From Psococerastis gibbosa (lineage: Eukaryota; Arthropoda; Insecta; Psocodea; Psocidae), in the NCBI GenBank assembly GCA_963971405.1, contig OZ020484.1, positions 8,866,001 through 8,930,000 of the forward strand: a stretch of 64,000 bases of DNA, given 5' to 3'. Both the position numbers and the translations under genes were made by a program. A model generated the notes under the pieces. The model did not search any database. It was not told the origin of the DNA and saw nothing but the letters and a program-made list of their open reading frames with translations. Each line of letters starts with the position of its first letter. Position 1 is the first letter of the stretch. Positions 31,412-41,932 of the stretch are shown here, one piece after another.

Positions 31412-31791
31412 GGCGCCCATTCCATTGACCGGCTAGGGCTATTTCCAAAAACAGTGACGTGGTAGCAGACATTAAAGACTTAGGTTGCGTTTCCACCGAT
31501 CTCGCATTGCAGAATGCAAATGACATTGACGGAAATTAGAATTTTTCTTTTTATAGAAATCTATTAAAATGTTTGTACTTAACATATCCCATGACGCCAT
31601 TTTTTAATTTTAGTTTGTTTGTGATTTTACTGTATGATCATTGATCAATTTTAACTATGGCATAGAGGAAAATAAACATTTCCGTCAATTCTGCAATGCG
31701 AGGTCGGTGGAAACGCCACCTAAGTCTTGAATGTCTGCTACCACGTCACCGTTGTTGGAAATAGCCCTAGCCGGTCAATGGAATGGGCACC
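31412..31791. mobile_element. Harbinger-like MITE family A, copy 2 (380 bp)
   Basis: Ends GGCGCCCATTCCATTGACC and GGTCAATGGAATGGGCACC. Flanking triplets are TAA on the left and TTA on the right. The middle runs opposite to copy 1: AGAAATCTATTAAAATGTTT precedes ATGATCATTGATCAATTTTA. Inner inverted pair as in the other copies. Confidence 0.85.
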
Positions 31792-31989
31792 TTATTACTT
31801 ACTAGTACCGGTATTTATTTATTTTTACATTGACCGACTGGGTATACCTATATGTGTACTGTATATACACGTTTAGGTACTTTACTTCCTTTTTCTTGTA
31901 TACCGTAAATTAGTAGGCACCTCAGATGCCTCCAAAGCCGGGCCACCAGAAAAAAAAAGGTTTGTCTCCAAACGGGGCGACTTAAATTT
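31792..31989. other. Unannotated stretch
   Basis: No feature recognised apart from the sequence leading into the mariner-like remnant. Confidence 0.3.
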
Positions 31990-32180
31990 GCCACAAAATA
32001 GTCCGGATTTGTAGCCATTGGATTTTTTCACTGAGGAAAGAAGCAAAAAAAAATTCAAACCCGTATTCGGCAGACTCTTGGTGATTTGAAAGATAATATC
32101 AGCCAAAATACGTTTCCAAAACCCCTTTCCAGCAGCAATGAAGTCCCAAAGTGTTCTCTTCAAAAATCAATAAACTATTT
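31990..32180 (+). pseudogene. mariner/Tc1-type transposase C-terminal remnant
   Basis: The frame at 32000 reads SPDL-stop-PLDFF, the hallmark around the last catalytic aspartate of mariner-family transposases (SPDLxPLDFFLWG). From 32056 a second frame continues QTRIRQTLGDLKDNISQ, matching the following TLxDLKxxIxxxI segment. One in-frame stop (TAG at 32012) and a frameshift make it dead. The rest of the protein and the terminal repeats were not found. Confidence 0.7.
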
Positions 32181-32260
32181 TTGACTGGGATATCAGTTGA
32201 ACTTTTTATAAGCATTTAAAGTTTGTGAAGACTTATGGATCACTCGGTAGTTTCAATGGA

Positions 32261-34010
32261 AATTGAATTATATGTTGCCTGCCGTTAGATTTGTAATATC
32301 ATACCTTTACGGAAGCTCTGATTTCTGCATGATCTGTAAGATCGGATGATATATTTCTTAAAGTTCATAAGACAAGCATTTAAATCAAGTAAAAAAGGTA
32401 GAAGAGTTCGGATCTCCTTCACCAGCTAATCTTAAATTTCATTACAAAATCTCAACTCGAGTTAAAGTTGCAAATGATCTGTGTCACTTTAGATGTCACT
32501 TCAAAAGAAGAACTCATTTCATAAGTTGGCATCTCTAACTTGAATTATAAATCCCTTTGAAGGGGACGAGCCGGGTCCTTTGCGAATTACTTAAACAAGG
32601 CATAAAATCAATATGGCGCCTGCAAAAAGTCAATATGGTTGATACAAAAAAGTGGCGGTATCATTTTTCAATTTCAAGCCTCATAGAAGACATCGTTCAT
32701 CACTTGCGGAATAACTTGAACGTCAGTTTCCTTAATCTATTCTCCTAAGTATCATCTTGCCTTCGTCAGTCGTTGAGTTCCTTGTTCTAGACCCATACAC
32801 GCAGTATTGTCAATTGAATTTCAATCTTTTCGTACACACGTTGATTGTGGCGCATGATTTTAAAAATAAATATTTATATTCTTAGGTATATCATGAGAAA
32901 GAAAGAAAATTGTCTTTAATTTTTTCATAATTATAATAATTGATTTTTATAGTGCTGGTGCGTGGAAATCAGCTTCTAAGGCTATAATTCCATGTGTGAA
33001 CAATTATTGTTCTTCAATTTTGATAATGTCATTTACGGAAATATAATTTATACTTTTACAACTCATTCCACTTGTCTTCAATAATTGACCATTTTTGTTT
33101 TCAATTTTTTCCAATTTTGTAAGTTTGCCCACCGTCTTTCTTTTAATTTTATAATCTACAAGAAATGTTATGATTTAAATTACGAAATAATTCATTCGTT
33201 CTCAAGAAATTAATTTAAATTATTTATCATCTCCAGACGACACCGTTGTTTAATTTTAGTTTCTTATTGTTTGCTAAGCGTGATTTTATGTTCATTTATC
33301 AATTTTAACATGCGGAAGTTAAAATGGATCCGTCAATGACATAGAGTAAAACAAAAATCTCATCAATTATTGACAAGTGGAATAGCCGGCTAACCTAAAG
33401 GGAACATTTCTTAGGGGTAGGCTTCAATGTTGAATGTGACCCAAAGGTCAAATCACAAATGCTTGCCCTCATACACAATTGACCACAAAATGGACCCCAT
33501 GTACGCGAGTGTTTCATATTCAGTATGTGCGTTGGACCTTGATTCCATTAATTAGTTTGTATACGTTTACATTTTCAACTGACCTTGGGCGTCATCTCGC
33601 AGCATCATCTCTAAAAGCACCCATATTTTGTTTATTAAAGCTAATGAAAATTCAGGAGTTAGCGCATGCGTTGTTCCGCCGGCTAACTACCCCCTCGAGG
33701 CTGCCGTGCCATATTTAACTGAGCATGTAGATATATACGAGAATAACGGGAGTCGCTGGCGATTGAAAATGTACCTACCTAACAGAAAGAGATTTTTATC
33801 TGACTTTAACATTCTAGTATAGAGCCTATACTATAATATACTACAATATATTCTAATCTATATGAACTATACATTAGTACCACAGTGATTATTGTACTTA
33901 TCAATGGTTAAAATATGCCACAGACTACAAACCCGTAGGGTCTCTGTAGTAAACCTTTAACTAACAATTGTAGTACACCTGCAACTAGTGCCACGAAAGT
34001 AGTGCCACGA
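32261..34010. other. Unannotated AT-rich stretch
   Basis: Scattered short frames (32557-32748, 33479-33718, 33628-33822) show no recognisable protein. A short part near 33,230-33,370 (TTAATTTTAGTTTCTTATTG, GACATAGAGTAAAACA) vaguely recalls the middle of MITE A. Confidence 0.3.
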
Positions 34011-34028
34011 CTAATTGATTCGACTATA

Positions 34029-34265
34029 AACATAATAGTCTCCTTAGTAACTTTGTAAAACTTGCTGTCACTCATTGTTAAAATTAACTTTGTATAGTTT
34101 TACGAATAAAATTAAATTAAAAATTCACAACCGGTTTCGGCTTTTGTTTTATCTGTTTTCAATCGCACTTGACGATGGCGTGAGCCGAAACCGGTTCTGA
34201 ATTTTTAATTTAATTTAATTCGTAAAACTATACAAAATTAATTTTAACAACGAGTGATTCGACTA
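34029..34265 (+). repeat. Foldback repeat with hammerhead-like motif (family P, copy 1)
   Basis: AACATAATAGTCTCCTTAGT at 34029 is shared with the minus-strand copy at 39400-39503. Arms 34069-34142 and 34183-34256 pair over ~74 bases. At 34168-34191 CTTGACGATGG...GAGCCGAAAC has the order (C)UGANGA, hairpin, GAAA seen in hammerhead ribozymes, with one base out of place before UGA. Penelope-like elements are known to carry such motifs, and no protein of that class is visible here. Confidence 0.55.
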
Positions 34266-34729
34266 TGTTTCGAAACAGGAGAAATAAACAGCTAAACTCA
34301 CCTAGTTTCTTCTGTAGTTTCCCCACTTGTTACAAACCCTCCGGAGTATCAAGGGGCGCCAAAATGATACATAACCCGGGGCTAAATATTTGTTATTTAT
34401 CGTATTAGTGCCAATGGACAAATTTGAAATTCTGACCGATTTGGTGAATCCGAACTGTGGAAGCATAGTCAGCAAGAAAATCCCTACGCCTGCAGGGAAA
34501 TCAAGATCTCATACCTTAAGTTGTGCAATTTTCAACTTTTTAAAACTTTAAGATTGCCAACCGGGTTTTAACTGCCCATTTGTGGGAAAAGAGATTACTA
34601 TTCGCGCCCGCAAAAACTTAATTTTATCTTATTTCTAATAAGTCTTCATTCACGTCCGTCCGCATGATTCTGTGTTTTAAGCGTTTAAAGTGCCACCCAA
34701 TTTTGGTCACCTTATTTATATGAGACGAG
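34266..34729. other. Unannotated stretch
   Basis: No feature recognised. Confidence 0.3.
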
Positions 34730-34790
34730 TACGCTTTCAGAACGACCACGGCCTATCATTCCAGATTCTACTGCTTTGTCATGTAAGCCT
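34730..34790. mobile_element. MITE family D, right-end fragment
   Basis: TACGCTTTCAGAACGACCAC, GGCCTATCATTCCAGATTCT and ACTGCTTTGTCA match the right arm of the 9876-10111 foldback. Confidence 0.6.
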
Positions 34791-35559
34791 TACTTTAGCA
34801 TAAGGAAAGCTACTACCCGACCATGATAGCACTTGGAACACTATGTTTATTCGAAAACTTGCATTAGCGGAACACCGAGTTTATTCGATTTTTATAAGTG
34901 TTCCAAGTGCATTCGTGGTCGAGTAGTAGGGTGACATTTTTGATTTCAATATTTCAACGTTTTGAAGTCCTACGAATCCTCAAGCCCTATGGGTACTATT
35001 TACAGTACTTGAGGAGCGAATAGTATAGCCATCTGCATGTAATAATCCAAGGGAAGGTGGAAGGACTGAAGCTCCCGGCAGAAGAAGAACATCCTGGTTG
35101 AAAAACCTGAGGCTGTGGTTTGGCAAGAGCACGACTTTCCCTTTCAGAGCAGCGGTCTCCAAATTCCCAGAATGATCGCATAATTCGATAGAAGAAGAAG
35201 AAAGGCTGCTCGTATAATGATGGTTACATATAATTCTTTAACTATTGATGTGAAAACTTCCGTAGGCCATCTTTGCCCGAAGGTAAACATGTGCAGGTTT
35301 AATAGAACAGAGCGAAGTGGTAAGTAATAGTACATCCTTTATGCCTTTAAAAGGGGGCGACCATACTATATATTTTACCACTGAGGCCACTGGGCAGTTT
35401 TGTGCCAATAATGAGGTCTTGCGTGCACCGAACTCCACATATGGGGTATCTACACTTTCCTGAGAACCCCAGGAATACGCCAAACCTACGCATGCCCTAT
35501 TTAAATGCTTCATAGTTAATTATAATAAATCATTCTTAAAACTCATCCTTCCTGTGCAC
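34791..35559. other. Unannotated stretch
   Basis: Short minus frames at 34980-35513 overlap each other and are unrecognised. GAAGAAGAAGAAA near 35,190 is low complexity. Confidence 0.3.
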
Positions 35560-35895
35560 AGGCATTCTAAAATTCTGCGAATTATCTATAGTAAACTCAA
35601 TTGATATTTTTTCTATGGAATGTACCGGGCGAGTGTGATTCCCGCAGTGAGGCCAAAAATTCGACGTCCATAATAGAAGGCTGTGTGAGCTGTGTTACAA
35701 TGCCCGTCACCGGCCCTAGCACGTGGAAACACAGTTGGGCTGGTTAATTCCTCTTAAAATCTTTAATTTAATTTAGCTTATTTAATATTAATTTTATACT
35801 CCAGTCATTAAGATAGTGGTACAATTTATCATTTTATGATTACTTGTATTGTTGCAAAATTGGAGAAATATATATTTTATTTTATTTGATTTGAA
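35560..35895 (+). mobile_element. Possible LINE 3' end
   Basis: GCACGTGGAAACACAGTTGG with GCTGGTTAATTCCTC, then a stop-rich UTR and an end in GAGAAATATATATTTTATTT repeats, resembles the 3' end of a Jockey/CR1-like LINE. No diagnostic protein motif, so low confidence. Confidence 0.3.
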
Positions 35896-36341
35896 TGCGA
35901 GGCGCGAAACGCTCTTAATATGGTCCCAACCCTAAACCCCTATTATATTATCGTGAGATTACGTTTTAAGTTCTTATATTAAGCCGAACTGGCGGATTCT
36001 AGCTGGGGAGATTCATGGGCGATTTGTGAACATTTTCGCTGGTAAACTGTAGTTAGTTACACTTGAGCTTTTTCCCATATATGAGACAGATGTTTGGTGG
36101 AAAGGCACGTATGTTGGAAACGGTCCTTTTTATTGGTAGATTTATAATGGAGTCGTCTTACTTGATAAATAGCCAGTCTTGCTGCAACATCCACCGTTTC
36201 GGTGGTTGGCCCACCCACCGTCTTCCACCTGTCATATCGCCTTACGTGACTTCGATTTATCGATTTTTATTATGAAATATGACCGAACTCTTGGTGACCG
36301 CAACTGCGTAAGCCTTGACCGTGAGTAAACCGTAATTTAAC
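35896..36341. other. Unannotated stretch
   Basis: No feature recognised. Confidence 0.3.
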
Positions 36342-36815
36342 GTGTTATCAGGCCGAGTGTATAAACAAATGGTACGTCCGAGCATGCTATACGGGTCGGA
36401 ATGCTGGCCACTCAAAAGGGACGAGGAGAATATGCTACATGTAGCCGAAATGCGTATGTTAAGAAGAGCATGTGGCTTTTCTCTGATTGACAGAGTGAGA
36501 AACACCGACATAAGATGCCAAATGAGAACAAGAGACATCCACGAAAAGCTGCGAGAAAGACGACTAAGCTGGTGGGGGCACGTCGAGAGGAGGGGGGGCA
36601 ACGAGTTGATAAAAAGAGTGCGATCAACACCCGTACCAGGAACCAGAGCACGTGGACGACCAAAAATCTCACTGGCGAGTAAAACACGGAAGGACCTACT
36701 AATTGCCAATCTCTCGAGGGAACAGGCCCAAGACCGGGTGACCTGGAAGCGTTGCTGTCGTGCCGCCGACCCCCCGTGAAGGGAAATGGCGCTGAAAAAG
36801 TAAAGTAAGTATTAT
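36342..36815 (+). pseudogene. RTE-like LINE ORF2 C-terminus and 3' tail
   Basis: A 145-codon open frame reads LSGRVYKQMVRPSMLYGSEC, WPLKRDEENMLHVAEMRMLR, IRCQMRTRDIHEKLRERRLS, WWGHV, then TWKRCCRAADPP and a stop. (V)YK..VRP.MLYG.ECW is the conserved segment just after the reverse transcriptase palm/thumb in RTE-like LINEs of animals. The frame is intact, so this is the youngest LINE fragment in the window, but it is 5'-truncated and lacks the YxDD site. It ends GGCGCTGAAAAAGTAAAGTA, a TAAG-type tail. Confidence 0.88.
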
Positions 36816-37282
36816 CAACGAATAATTTTTCAATATAACATTAGCTGGCTAATGGCTAAAGAGCAAAGTGAACAGCACTCCTTAACCATTTTGTAATATT
36901 ACAAACTAAAACCCCATCTCACCTATAATCCATCTTTACTATAGTTCTAACCTATAGAGGCGTTAATATATATATAAGTTAATTTAATGTATGTGTTATA
37001 TTAAATTTGTGTGTACCATATAATACTGCAATATGGCGTAATTTTCAACTAAAACGTCACTGCATCTACACATACGGTGGGCGACTTACAGTACCTACTT
37101 AGCGGTGGTAAGTAATTGCAATCCGCTGTCACGTCAGATTAATATGCTAATACTCTATTTTGGCTCTTCATTCCCCTGAAGAATGGTTAATGAACCACAA
37201 AATTACATCAGAGATCAGACAAGACAGCGATGCAGTCAATCTGACATTCATTTTCATTTGGAGACATTGCCGGAGTACTTAC
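36816..37282. other. Unannotated stretch
   Basis: No feature recognised. Confidence 0.3.
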
Positions 37283-37907
37283 ACTTACTTACTTAACGTG
37301 TCCGGGACACGTTAACCCAAAACATTGCGACCTGGATGGCCTTGTCATTGGCGTCTGAAAGATCGGTCTGGGACACAGCTTCTTCTAGTCTCGGGCAAAC
37401 TAGAAGCAGGTCGGCGTCGTCTTGTTGTTGTCAGCATTTGCAAGTCGGGTCTTCCGCGAGTCTCCACCTACACAGGTTCGCACGGTATCTTGTACTCCCC
37501 CTTCTTAGCCTACTGAGGCTCCGCCAGGTAGGGTACGGTAGTTGAGCTCCGGGCGCTATTTCTTCCTGTGTGTTTGAAGTTAAGCTCTTCCATCTGTCGA
37601 TTTGAGCTGGCTGTTCTCTCCACCCGTCTGGTTCGACTGAGGAAACTCTTTCTGGACTTCAGGCTGACTGGATGCCAGAGTGAGGGGTGCAGTACTTTAC
37701 TTGAACCTAGAGCAACCCAACAGAGGTCAAAGGTCGTTATCAGTTGTGTTAAAAGAAGAACCCCTTCTAACATTAAAGGAAGCTCCCCATGTGTGGCCGA
37801 AGACCAAGCTAGGGGACGCAAAGCTACTCCCTGTGGCCAAGCTGCCGGTCGTGGCAGGGGCAAAGAGGTGGAGACTCGTGAGGCGGGTCGCCACCTCGTG
37901 TACTGTG
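37283..37907 (-). mobile_element. Unclassified GC-rich retroelement 3' part
   Basis: Read on the minus strand the segment ends in TAAGTAAGTAAG at about 37,285, the same kind of tail as the LINEs at 36,800 and 41,935. It is preceded by a perfect palindrome AACGTGTCCGGGACACGTT at 37295-37313. The interior is clearly more GC-rich than its surroundings. A 117-codon minus frame (37510-37863) and a 149-codon plus frame (37568-38017) overlap. Neither resembles a protein I know, and the plus one runs into the adjacent MITE, so I take the segment as a LINE or SINE 3' UTR, not a gene. Confidence 0.4.
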
Positions 37908-37910
37908 TAA

Positions 37911-38286
37911 GGCGCCCATTCCACCGACCGGCTAGGGCTATTTACAAAAACAGTGGCGTGGTAGCAAACATTCAAGACTTAGGCGGGGTTTCCACCGACC
38001 TCGCATTGCAGAATTGATGGAAATGTTTATTTTCCTCTATGCCATAGTTAAAATTGATCAATGATCATACAGTAAAATCACAAACTAAAATTAAAGAATG
38101 GCGTCATGGGATATGTTAAGTACAAACAATTTAATAGATTTCTATAAAAAGAAAAATTCAAATTTCCGTCAATGTCATTTGCATTCTGCAATGCGAGGTC
38201 GGTGAAAACGTCACCTAAGTCTTGAATGTCTGCTACCACGTCACCGTTTTTGTAAATAGCCCTAGCCGGTCGGTGGAATGGGCGCC
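37911..38286. mobile_element. Harbinger-like MITE family A, copy 3 (376 bp)
   Basis: Ends GGCGCCCATTCCACCGACC and GGTCGGTGGAATGGGCGCC are perfect complements over this length, with TAA on both sides (37908-37910 and 38287-38289). It best shows the 3-bp duplication. The inner inverted pair TTAGGCGGGGTTTCCACCGA is at about 37980. Confidence 0.9.
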
Positions 38287-38289
38287 TAA

Positions 38290-39399
38290 CTGCAATAAGC
38301 TTAATTCAAATAGAGTGATGTCCATATTAGGGACATCTGGCTTTGCCTGATCACAATCAAGTTGATTTACGCCATAGCTGTTTTATTACGGGAGGGTAGC
38401 AATCTTTGAATCTATAATGCTTCTCAAATGAAAAAGTCAACAAATATAAATGACAAAGTGACACTATATAGCCAGTATATTTTAAGGTTTTGTTCCTTCC
38501 TACACTTAGACAACAATATGACATTATATCAGGCTTCCATTTGTTTAGATGAGTCGTTTGATGCTGCGAGTCAAGTTTTTATTCATTTTTCTCACATAAC
38601 TTATCTTTTATTTCTTTATTTTACTTCTATATCTGTCGCACTGGGGACTCAGGTAGCTTCAGAGCTATGAATTATTTGTTTAGTAGTACCCTACTTGTAT
38701 AATGTATTTTTATCAATCTACAATGAATGGCTTTTGCTTCCAATTGCTTCTCACCACGACTTCGTGCTTGCATTACATCACACACTGTTAGGTTAACTAT
38801 GGGTTAATTGTACAAGTGGGCAGATTAAGCCCAAAATTCGCCCATATATGAAAAATGAAAACAATTTTCTATCTTTCTTTCAAAATTTTAATTTTAGGTA
38901 ATAAAAACATTTCATATTCGATCGGAATCACCTATATGGGGAAATATACTTACTTTATTAAAGCCTACTCACTCGAGTCTTAAGCTATAATGCTGCTTCA
39001 GACAAAGCACCAACGTAAAAGAATAACATATCCGGGAATAAGCAGATATTATCCTACATAAATCCCAATAATAATTGACTTACATGCTGAACAACAGCGG
39101 ATGAAAAATAAAAATTAGACATTGTTTGTCAACAAAGATTATTAGCTGTTAGTAGTTTGCATATGCTAAACGTATGCGGAACTTTTTGGGGCACTGTTGG
39201 AACTAACATGACAAAACTGCTGAATGTCATCTGTTCGCTAGTTGGTTTTAATACCGTATTAAAATGGTTTAAATAATTCCCCAGGTAAGTAATTCTTTTC
39301 CGTTGGTCTTTGGCTGGCTGATGATTTGGAAAGTCATAGCCAAGACTAGCTAGGCACTCATTGTGAATAAATTACTTTGTTAAGTTTTACGTTATATCA
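38290..39399. other. Unannotated stretch
   Basis: An 80-codon frame at 38428-38670 is hydrophobic but unrecognised, with no splice or promoter support. Confidence 0.3.
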
Positions 39400-39503
39400 T
39401 AAAAAACACAACACCGGTTTCGGCTCACACCATCGTCACGTGTAAGGAAACAGTAGAAACAAAACGGCATGCTAGGTAAAAGTTACTAAGGAGACTATTA
39501 TGT
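39400..39503 (-). repeat. Family P repeat, copy 2
   Basis: On the minus strand AACATAATAGTCTCCTTAGT, then TTTTGTTTCTACTGTTTCC, then GTGACGATGGTGTGAGCCGA and AACCGGTGTTGTG. It aligns in order with 34029-34200, including the hammerhead-like block (39417-39438). No foldback here, so the single-copy form is shown. Confidence 0.6.
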
Positions 39504-39611
39504 TAACTACGTAGATAGGCATTTAAAAATTCATTATTAGAAATGTTATATGAAAAATCAGCCATTCGACGCCGAGCTTCACAGTAACGATTTGTAGTGT
39601 CATGATACGGT

Positions 39612-39830
39612 GCTGGGTAGTGGGTAGAGTAGTGGCACAGACTCCAACTTTCACCCGAAAGGTTGTTGGTTCGAGTCCCACACTTACTACATCCACTGTC
39701 CATGCTTCGGAGGGCATGTAAAGCAGGCGGTCCCGGACCTTCCTAGTTGAGTGTAAGAGAGGGCTTTATAGCCCTAACTCCGTTGGCTTAGTAATAGAAC
39801 AAAACGTCAATTTATTTTATATTTAGTATT
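39612..39830 (+). mobile_element. SINE-A copy 7
   Basis: GTAGAGTAGTGGCACAGACT, B box GGTTCGAGTCCC, AAGCAGGCGGTCCCGGAC and a TTTATTTTATATTTA end. The CGCTAGG segment before GTTGGCTTAGTAATAG is deleted. Confidence 0.82.
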
Positions 39831-40352
39831 ATTTATACGTATTCCCGGATAAGTTATTATTTTAAGTTGGTGCTACGTCTGCTGTATCACTATTGTTGTT
39901 AATTGATAACATACGATAGTCAAATTTATTAAGTTTCGATAATCCTTTCTATCCCATTGCATATTACGATGGTAAATATTGCGGCGGTGGTCACTGAGAC
40001 GGTTAATGAATCGATCGGATAATGAGCTTAACTTGCGACTTGAACCGAATCCTTGTGATCCGGATTAAGACGCGAATCTGGCTCAGCGGGATGTCCGATA
40101 GTCTTACGCCCATTTACCGCAGCCATCCCCTGGCTTCTATATAGCGAAACGACTGACTTTAGCCCTTCTCAGTGCTGTATTCTGTGCTATTTAATTGAAT
40201 ACATTTCTTTTGTGCTAAATAGAAGGGCCTTTAGGCTCTAGGCTTCAAGCCTCCGGCATAGCTTGTCGAAGTACAGTGCTTCTAGTTGGAATCGCTGACT
40301 TGCAGCAGCTTTTCAAAGTGAACAATGTGAACACTGTGCATGCTGCTGCTAT
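39831..40352. other. Unannotated stretch
   Basis: No feature recognised. Confidence 0.3.
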
Positions 40353-40552
40353 AAATAAATAAATAAATAAATATTGTTCTACTACTAACCCAACCTAAGC
40401 TATAAAGCCCTCTCTTACACTCAACTAAGATGGCCCGGGACCGTCTGCTTTACATGCCCGCCGAAGCATGAACAGAAAATGCAGGAAGTGTGGTACTCGA
40501 ACCAACAACCTTTCGGGTGAAAGTCGGAGTCTTTACTACCACGCTACATTAC
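40353..40552 (-). mobile_element. SINE-A copy 8
   Basis: Reverse orientation with an (AAAT)n tail at 40353-40372, CCCGGGACCGTCTGCTTTAC, B box complement GTACTCGAACC and head complement ACCACGCTACATTACATT. Confidence 0.8.
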
Positions 40553-40624
40553 ATTTCAGTATTATATGGTGTGCATAACACTGACATTAAATTAACTTTG
40601 GTTGAAGACGTAACCTCCTCGTTA

Positions 40625-41200
40625 TAACCGAAATTGGAGGATATGGAAAAAACTGGGCTTGACGGGATTCGAACCCACGATCTACGCCTAACCGGGGCGT
40701 CGTCTTAACCGCTGGACCACACGCCCCGACAAGTCCAGTAATCGCCAAATCCTCTACTAAGGCGCCCATTCCATTGACCGGCTAGGGCTATTTCCAAAAC
40801 GGTGACGTGGTAGCAGACACTCAAGACTTAGGTAGAGTCTCCAACGACCTCGCATTGCAGATTGCAAGTGACATTGATGGAAATGTTGGTTTTTCTTTTT
40901 ATAGAAATCTATTAAAATGTTTGTAATTAACATATCCCATGAAGCCATTTTTTAATTTTAGTTTGTTTGTTTGTGATTTTATTGTATGATCATTGATCAA
41001 TTTTAACTACGGCATAGAGGAAAATAAACATTTCCGTCAATTCTGCAATGCGAGGTCGGTGGAAACGCCACCTAAGTCTTGAGTGTCTGCTACCACGTCA
41101 CCGTTTTGGAAATAGCCCTAGCCGGTCAATGGAATGGGCACCTTATGCTCAAATTGATATGATTCGTGTTGCTAGACAGGTTAACAATTAAGTGAGCTCA
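40625..41200 (-). mobile_element. SINE-B copy 3, split by a MITE
   Basis: The minus-strand SINE-B occupies 40625-40757 (ACCGAAATTGGAGGATATGG, B box complement GGGATTCGAACC, TCCAGTAATCGCCAAATCCT) and resumes at 41146-41200 (TGCTCAAATTGATATGATTC, CTAGACAGGTTAAC). The gap is exactly the Harbinger-like MITE plus its triplet. Rejoined in order, it parallels the uninterrupted copy at 17534-17760. Confidence 0.8.
40761..41142. mobile_element. Harbinger-like MITE family A, copy 4 (382 bp)
   Basis: Ends GGCGCCCATTCCATTGACC and GGTCAATGGAATGGGCACC. Flanks are TAA and TTA. The order of the middle is like copy 2. Inserted in SINE-B copy 3. Confidence 0.87.
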
Positions 41201-41317
41201 CAGACCTGTTCGGTTAGATAGTTGTGTAGTTCTGCTAACCTGTCTAGCAACACGAATCGTGTCAATTGGAGAATAAGTAGAGGATTTGGCGATTACTGGG
41301 CTTGTCGGGGCTTGTAA

Positions 41318-41348
<31 letters not shown>

Positions 41349-41856
41349 ACGTTTATTTGCAAACAAAGTCCAATAATATGCAAATTAACTCAACTTAATT
41401 AACTATGCTTATCATAATTTACATGTGTGATACATAACTATTGTACAATTATAATTATAAGCAGTATATCGTACATCTATTTGACAATGTGAAGATTAAA
41501 TAAATAAGTTGTATACAAGTTATCTAGTTGGTAAGTAATGATAAAAATAAAAAGTAATGCTATAAAGTAATACTATCTGCCAATACATATCATTCTTATA
41601 TATATCTTAACTAAGTCTTTATTATTTGAAAATGGTAATCTTAGAAAAGGTAGTCTATTGGATTCATTATAGCTAATGTTTTAATAAATTTACGTTTGCC
41701 ATCGGTGATGTCTAAATGTGTAGCATTAAGATTTAATATTTTTGTTAGCCTGTAAATGGGAGTATTCCAGCGGTTAAGACGACGCCCCGGTCAGGCGTAG
41801 ATCGTGGGTTCGAATCCCGCCAAGCCCAGTTTTTTCCATATCCTCTAATTTCGGTT
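41201..41856 (+). mobile_element. SINE-B copy 4, split by a LINE fragment
   Basis: Head-to-head with copy 3. Plus strand: GAGCTCACAGACCTGTTCGG, TTAGATAGTTGTGTAGTTCT, AGAGGATTTGGCGATTACTG and GGCTTGTCGGGGCTTGT up to 41313. It resumes at about 41769 with CCAGCGGTTAAGACGACGCC, GTAGATCGTGGGTTCGAATC (B box) and TCCATATCCTCTAATTTCGG. About three bases of the SINE are missing at the junction. Confidence 0.8.
41314..41768 (-). mobile_element. 5'-truncated LINE 3' end inserted in SINE-B
   Basis: On the minus strand it runs from CTGGAATACTCCCATTTACA through a short open stretch (NTPIYRLTKILNLNATHLDI, then GKRKFIKTL) to a stop, an AT-rich UTR, and ends GCAAATAAACG followed by (TTTA)n at 41314-41350. 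Insertion into an A/T-poor SINE head shows it came after the SINE. Confidence 0.6.
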
Positions 41857-41882
41857 ACCACGCTACATGTCCTTGGTACTGC
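41857..41882 (-). mobile_element. Tiny SINE-A 5' end fragment
   Basis: TACCACGCTACATGTCCT is the complement of the SINE-A head. Only about 20 bases are recognisable. Confidence 0.35.
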
Positions 41883-41932
41883 TACGTTCGATTACCTCAA
41901 CGACCGTTTACATCAATGAGACTGCCAACCTT

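Noticed and set aside
37568-38017. 149-codon plus frame, one of the longest in the window
   Set aside because: It crosses the boundary of the Harbinger-like MITE at 37,911, and its last ~35 codons are MITE sequence also found in other copies.
41780-41835. tRNA gene on the plus strand
   Set aside because: A B box and partial anticodon-like arm are visible, but it is the SINE-B head and its 5' half lies 450 bp away.
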